NCBI GenBank assembly: GCA_038251315.1
Contig: JBBSBK010000083.1
Coordinates: 1 to 16,985 of the forward strand
Direction: 5' to 3'
DNA: 16,985 nucleotides
Source of the DNA: JBBKXP01 sp038251315
GTDB lineage: Bacteria; Pseudomonadota; Alphaproteobacteria; Rhodobacterales; Rhodobacteraceae
The position numbers and the translations under genes were made by a program. Within the stretch, counting starts at the first letter, position 1. Every line of letters starts with the position of its first letter. This document shows positions 14,100-16,985 of the stretch, one piece after another. The notes beneath the pieces are model-generated. The model did no database searches, was not told where the DNA came from, and saw only the letters and a program-made list of their open reading frames with translations.

Positions 14100-15239
14100 A
14101 TGCAGATTTCTCGACGTCATTTCGGGCAAGGCTTTGCCGCCCTCAGCCTGGCCGCCTGCACATCGAGTCCGCGTCTGTCGGTCGCTGACGGTCGGCCCAA
14201 CCCACCACAGGGCCTGCCGCCCGATCTGCTGCCTGCCCCCGATCCGGGGTGGGATGCCTGGGTCGCGTCATTTCGTAACCGTGCCGGGTCGCAGGGCCTG
14301 TCGGATGCCACGCTGTCGGCGGGGTTCCGCAACGCCGGGTTCCTGCCTGGCTGCATCACCCGCGACCGCAACCAGACCGAATTCAGCCGCACGCTCGAGG
14401 ACTACCTTGCCATCGCCGCTTCCGACGAACGCATCACCAAGGGGCGCGCCGCCTTTGCCCGCCATGAGGGCACGCTGACAGCGCTGGAAAACACCTACGG
14501 CGTCGATGCCCATATCATTGCGGCGATCTGGGGGTTGGAAAGCATGTTCGGCGAACGGCGCGGCGATGTGCACGTGATCTCGGCCACATCGACCCTCGCC
14601 TATGAAGGACGACGGGCGGCGTTCTTTGAACAGCAGCTGGTGGCAGCACTCAAGATCCTGCAATCGGGTGACACCACGCCGGATCGCCTGACCGGCAGCT
14701 GGGCCGGGGCGATGGGCCACACCCAGTTCATTCCCACGTCTTATCAGGCCTTTGCCGTCGATTTCACAGGTGACGGGCGACGTGATATCTGGTCGGACGA
14801 CCCGAGCGATTCGCTCGCCTCGACTGCCGCTTATTTGCAGAAAAGCGGCTGGGTGCGGGGTCAACGGTGGGGCGCCGAGGCGGCTGACGGCGCGTTGCAG
14901 CCACAACCGGGAGGGCCGCGATTCAGCGTCGGCGCGAATTTCCGGGCAATCAAGCGTTACAACAATTCCGATGCCTATGCGATCGGCGTCGGCCACCTGT
15001 CAGACCGGATCGCCGGGGCCGGGCCACTGCGCGCCTCCTTCCCGCCCGATGCGACCGGGCTGACCAAAAACGACCGGATCGCCCTGCAACAGCGCCTGAC
15101 GGCGGCGGGGTTCGACACCGGCGGGTCGGACGGCGTGATCGGCGCAAACAGCCGCGCCGCGATCAGTGCGTATCAGTCCAGTCGCGGGCTGGCGGTGACG
15201 GGCGAGCCGTCGTTGGAATTACTGCGCAGTCTGGGGTAA
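14100..15239 (+). CDS. MltB-family lytic murein transglycosylase, probable Tat-exported lipoprotein
   Basis: The 379-residue product cleaves peptidoglycan glycan strands with formation of 1,6-anhydro-MurNAc. The N-terminus SRRHFGQGFAALSLAAC has a twin-arginine motif (residues 4-8) and a lipobox LAAC with Cys20 as the probable lipidated residue, placing it in the periplasm on a membrane anchor. The transglycosylase domain (about 50-310) contains the catalytic Glu147 in IWGLESMFGERRGD, plus GAMGHTQFIPTSY and DFTGDGRRDIW. A peptidoglycan-binding domain (about 320-378: LQQRLTAAGFDTGGSDGVIG) closes the protein. This is the usual layout of alphaproteobacterial MltB-like enzymes. Its anhydro-sugar product feeds the recycling enzyme AnmK encoded elsewhere in the window. 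Confidence 0.93.
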   Translation: MQISRRHFGQGFAALSLAACTSSPRLSVADGRPNPPQGLPPDLLPAPDPGWDAWVASFRNRAGSQGLSDATLSAGFRNAGFLPGCITRDRNQTEFSRTLEDYLAIAASDERITKGRAAFARHEGTLTALENTYGVDAHIIAAIWGLESMFGERRGDVHVISATSTLAYEGRRAAFFEQQLVAALKILQSGDTTPDRLTGSWAGAMGHTQFIPTSYQAFAVDFTGDGRRDIWSDDPSDSLASTAAYLQKSGWVRGQRWGAEAADGALQPQPGGPRFSVGANFRAIKRYNNSDAYAIGVGHLSDRIAGAGPLRASFPPDATGLTKNDRIALQQRLTAAGFDTGGSDGVIGANSRAAISAYQSSRGLAVTGEPSLELLRSLG

Positions 15240-15247
15240 CGGCCAAG

Positions 15248-15274
15248 AAAAAAGGGAGAGCCGAAGCCCTCCCC
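15248..15274 (-). terminator. intrinsic terminator, distal copy
   Basis: On the minus strand an 8-bp stem with one mismatch (15273-15266 with 15261-15254) closes a UUCG loop and is followed by six T (15253-15248). This is a standard Rho-independent terminator for leftward transcripts. On the plus strand the tail is poor, so service to mltB is doubtful though possible. Confidence 0.75.
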
Positions 15275-15373
15275 AAGTTTCGCCGTCCCCGTGAAAACAC
15301 TGCTTTCGCGGTCCAAGGACAGAGAAATCGGCATAGCGAATGCGGCGTCCGACGTTGCAACCGTGTCCAACAT

Positions 15374-15400
15374 AAAAGGGGGCAGTCCGAAGACTGCCCC
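15374..15400 (-). terminator. intrinsic terminator, proximal copy after nrdJ
   Basis: On the minus strand a perfect 9-bp stem (15400-15392 with 15387-15379) closes a UUCG tetraloop; one more C and TTTT (15377-15374) follow. It is a strong terminator for transcripts coming from nrdJ. The unit upstream of the hairpin, AGTTTCGCCGT on the plus strand (15402-15412), is repeated exactly at 15276-15286 next to the distal terminator. Confidence 0.8.
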
Positions 15401-15515
15401 GAGTTTCGCCGTTCAGGCTCATTCTCTGTACCGCCCGGTTTCTGCCTGCGGCCTGAACGTCGCCAGAGGGAGCGCACCCCCTCAGGGTTCACATCGAAAC
15501 GCCCGGCGTTTCGAT
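15374..15515 (-). ncRNA. candidate structured RNA / nrdJ 3'UTR element
   Basis: On the minus strand four consecutive helices can form: ATCGAAACGCC pairing with GGCGTTTCGAT (15515-15505 with 15503-15493); CCTGAGGG with CCCTCTGG (one T-T mismatch, near 15487-15464); CGTTCAGGC with GCCTGAACG (15459-15451 with 15418-15410, 32-nt loop); and the terminator hairpin. About 140 nt of nearly continuous structure ending in a terminator is what a small RNA looks like. I do not recognise it as 6S, tmRNA, SRP RNA or a known riboswitch, and I see no clear own promoter, so an nrdJ-derived 3'UTR RNA is the simplest reading. Confidence 0.35.
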
Positions 15516-15570
15516 GAGGAGGACAGAGTGGATTTCGAAGAAAACCACGGAGTCCGACCCCCTCGATTTC

Positions 15571-16985
15571 TCAGCTACACCCGCTTGTTCCCCCGCAGGT
15601 GTTGCACTTCATGCAGGTGCCGTTGCGGACCAGCGTGTAGTTGCCACATTCACCGCAGGATTCGCCTTCGTAGCCCTGCATCTTGGCCTTGTCGCGCGCT
15701 GTCAGGTTGCCTGAAACGGTCATTGTCCCCGACGACATTGCCGTCGCCGCGCCACCTGACATCACCGCAGGGACAAGCGTTTGCAGCACCGCGACAGGGT
15801 CGGCTACGGATGAGAACATCGCGCCACCGCCTTGAAATACCTGCAGATCATGCGGCAACCGCTTGCGCAGGTATCCGGTCGACGAAATCTGTTTGAGCAC
15901 TTCCAACGACCGCGACGCGGCGCTTTCGCTGACCGGATTGAAGTTGCGGATGCCTTCCTCTTCGCCCCGCCCGATGTCATCGAACGACGCACCTTCGGGT
16001 TTCACATGCGCAAGGTCGGTGCGGTCCAGATACGACACGGCCAATTCGCGGAAGATGTAATCAAGGATCGACGTCGCCGATTTGATGCTGTCGTTGCCTT
16101 GCACCATCCCGGCCGGTTCGAATTTGGTGAAGGTGAACGCATCAACAAATTCCTCAAGCGGGACGCCGTATTGCAGGCCGACCGATACGGCGATGGCAAA
16201 ATTGTTCATCATCGCGCGGAAACCGGCGCCTTCCTTGTGCATGTCGATGAAGATCTCGCCAAGCTGGCCGTCCTCATATTCGCCGGTGCGCAGATAGACC
16301 TTGTGGCCGCCGACGTTGGCCTTTTGGGTATAACCCTTGCGCCGTTGCGGCATCTTTTCGCGGTGGCTGCGGACGATTTCTTTGACGATGACCTTTTCGA
16401 TGATCTTTTCGGCCAGAACCATCGCCTTTTCGTGCGGGTTGCCACTGGCCAGAATCTCGGCCGCGTCCTCGTCATCCTCGATCAGGGCCGATGCCAGCGG
16501 TTGCGATAGCTTAGACCCGTCGCGGTAGAGCGCGTTCGCCTTGATCCCCAGCGACCACGACAATTCATAGGCCTTTTGGCAGTCTTCGATCGTCGCATCG
16601 TTGGGCATGTTGATCGTTTTGGAAATCGCGCCCGAGATGAACGATTGCGCGGCTGCCATCATGGTGATGTGGCTGTTGACCGACAGGAACCGCTTGCCGG
16701 TTTTGCCGCAGGGGTTGGCGCAGTCGAACACGCTCAGGTGTTCGTCTTTCAGCCCCGGCGCGCCTTCCAGCGTCATCGTCCCGCAGACGTGGTCGTTGGC
16801 CGCGTCGATGTCTTTTTTGGAAAACCCCAAGTGGCGCAGCAGATCGAACGTCGGGTCGTTCAGCCTTTCTGCGGGGATCCCAAGGGTCTTGGTGCAGAAC
16901 GACTCGCCCAGCGTCCATTGGTTGAAAACGAACCGGATATCGAAGGCCGATTTCAGCGACCCTTCGACCTTGTCGATCTCCGCCG
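15571..16985 (-). CDS. nrdJ: adenosylcobalamin-dependent (class II) ribonucleotide reductase, C-terminal part, cut by window edge
   Basis: Reading leftward from the window edge to the TGA at 15573-15571, about 470 C-terminal residues of NrdJ are present, opening with AEIDKVEGSLKSAFDIRFVF. The enzyme reduces ribonucleotides to deoxyribonucleotides using vitamin B12 radical chemistry, with or without oxygen. Visible parts include FDCANPCGKTGKRFLSV, SWSLGIKANALYRDGSKLSQPL, the MMNNFAIAVSVGLQYGVPLEEF barrel segment and the closing cysteine-rich stretch C-x2-C-x9-C-x2-C-x2-C (CGECGNYTLVRNGTCMKCNTC), which supplies the redox-active or zinc-binding cysteines. The frame continues without a start to the right edge, so the N-terminal part lies outside. 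It is convergent with mltB and followed by two intrinsic terminators. Confidence 0.96.
   Translation of the reverse strand, partial: AEIDKVEGSLKSAFDIRFVFNQWTLGESFCTKTLGIPAERLNDPTFDLLRHLGFSKKDIDAANDHVCGTMTLEGAPGLKDEHLSVFDCANPCGKTGKRFLSVNSHITMMAAAQSFISGAISKTINMPNDATIEDCQKAYELSWSLGIKANALYRDGSKLSQPLASALIEDDEDAAEILASGNPHEKAMVLAEKIIEKVIVKEIVRSHREKMPQRRKGYTQKANVGGHKVYLRTGEYEDGQLGEIFIDMHKEGAGFRAMMNNFAIAVSVGLQYGVPLEEFVDAFTFTKFEPAGMVQGNDSIKSATSILDYIFRELAVSYLDRTDLAHVKPEGASFDDIGRGEEEGIRNFNPVSESAASRSLEVLKQISSTGYLRKRLPHDLQVFQGGGAMFSSVADPVAVLQTLVPAVMSGGAATAMSSGTMTVSGNLTARDKAKMQGYEGESCGECGNYTLVRNGTCMKCNTCGGTSGCS

Larger units (their letters stand above)
15240..15570. other. 331-bp structured region between convergent mltB and nrdJ
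   Basis: No protein gene is supported. The region contains, from right to left along the nrdJ direction, a 23-bp palindrome (15515-15493), a G-rich/C-rich stem-loop (15487-15464), a 9-bp long-range inverted repeat (15459-15410) and two related terminator hairpins (15400-15374 and 15273-15248). The density of helices and the duplication of the terminator unit suggest an nrdJ 3'UTR or small RNAs. Confidence 0.6.

Noticed and set aside
15260..15290. Terminator for mltB on the plus strand
   Set aside because: The hairpin exists on both strands, but the plus-strand side lacks a T-run directly after the stem; the T tail is on the minus strand.
15219..15422. 67-codon minus-strand ORF between mltB and nrdJ
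   Set aside because: It runs through both intrinsic terminators and into the 3' end of mltB, has no convincing ribosome site and shows no recognisable protein features.
15374..15515. 6S RNA, tmRNA or cobalamin riboswitch
   Set aside because: I found no tmRNA tag sequence, no B12-box-like motif and no recognisable 6S arrangement. The position downstream of nrdJ, rather than in its leader, also argues against a B12 riboswitch controlling it.

Overview
The window looks like chromosomal DNA of an aerobic alphaproteobacterium, most likely the Rhodobacteraceae/Roseobacter group. The basis is protein resemblance (a Fur/Mur-type regulator without CxxC, a non-pyrrolysine MttB paralogue, AnmK, a class II NrdJ), high GC coding bias, and dispersed motifs I recall from that family. 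This placement is inference; no rRNA, tRNA, insertion sequence, phage gene or CRISPR array is visible. Most genes are metabolic or housekeeping.

Layout. (1) 1-749: a VOC/glyoxalase-fold gene cut by the left edge is divergent from soxR. A near-canonical sox box lies between them, inside a 19-bp-spacer promoter facing the VOC gene. (2) 783-4759, plus strand: a PLP aminotransferase, an isocitrate lyase/PEP mutase-family enzyme, and an MttB-family methyltransferase. A 325-bp gap before mttB holds a small ORF with a good ribosome binding site and a hairpin over its stop codon. (3) 4756-6571, minus strand: a small outer-membrane beta-barrel protein (tail-to-tail with mttB, 4-bp overlap) preceded by anmK, whose C-terminus runs on into repeat-like intergenic sequence. 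(4) 6635-14034, plus strand: a compact eight-gene run, tyrS - CPA1 Na+/H+ antiporter - PhzF-family enzyme - zntB-like transporter - Fur-family regulator - DMT transporter - eno - DUF985 cupin, with several start/stop overlaps. (5) 14100-15239: an MltB-like lytic transglycosylase with a Tat-like lipoprotein signal. (6) 15571-16985, minus strand: the C-terminal part of nrdJ, the B12-dependent ribonucleotide reductase, cut by the right edge. The 331 bp between mltB and nrdJ are rich in stem-loops and hold two related UUCG-tetraloop terminators facing nrdJ.

Functional reading. soxR plus the VOC gene form a small self-contained redox-stress unit. The tyrS-to-DUF985 run mixes translation, ion homeostasis, metal regulation and glycolysis, so it is probably a read-through transcription unit rather than one pathway. 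nrdJ needs adenosylcobalamin; MttB-family enzymes act with corrinoid proteins, but no corrinoid protein gene is in view. I see no clear new multi-gene system. The least explained stretch is the structured, repeat-containing region downstream of nrdJ.
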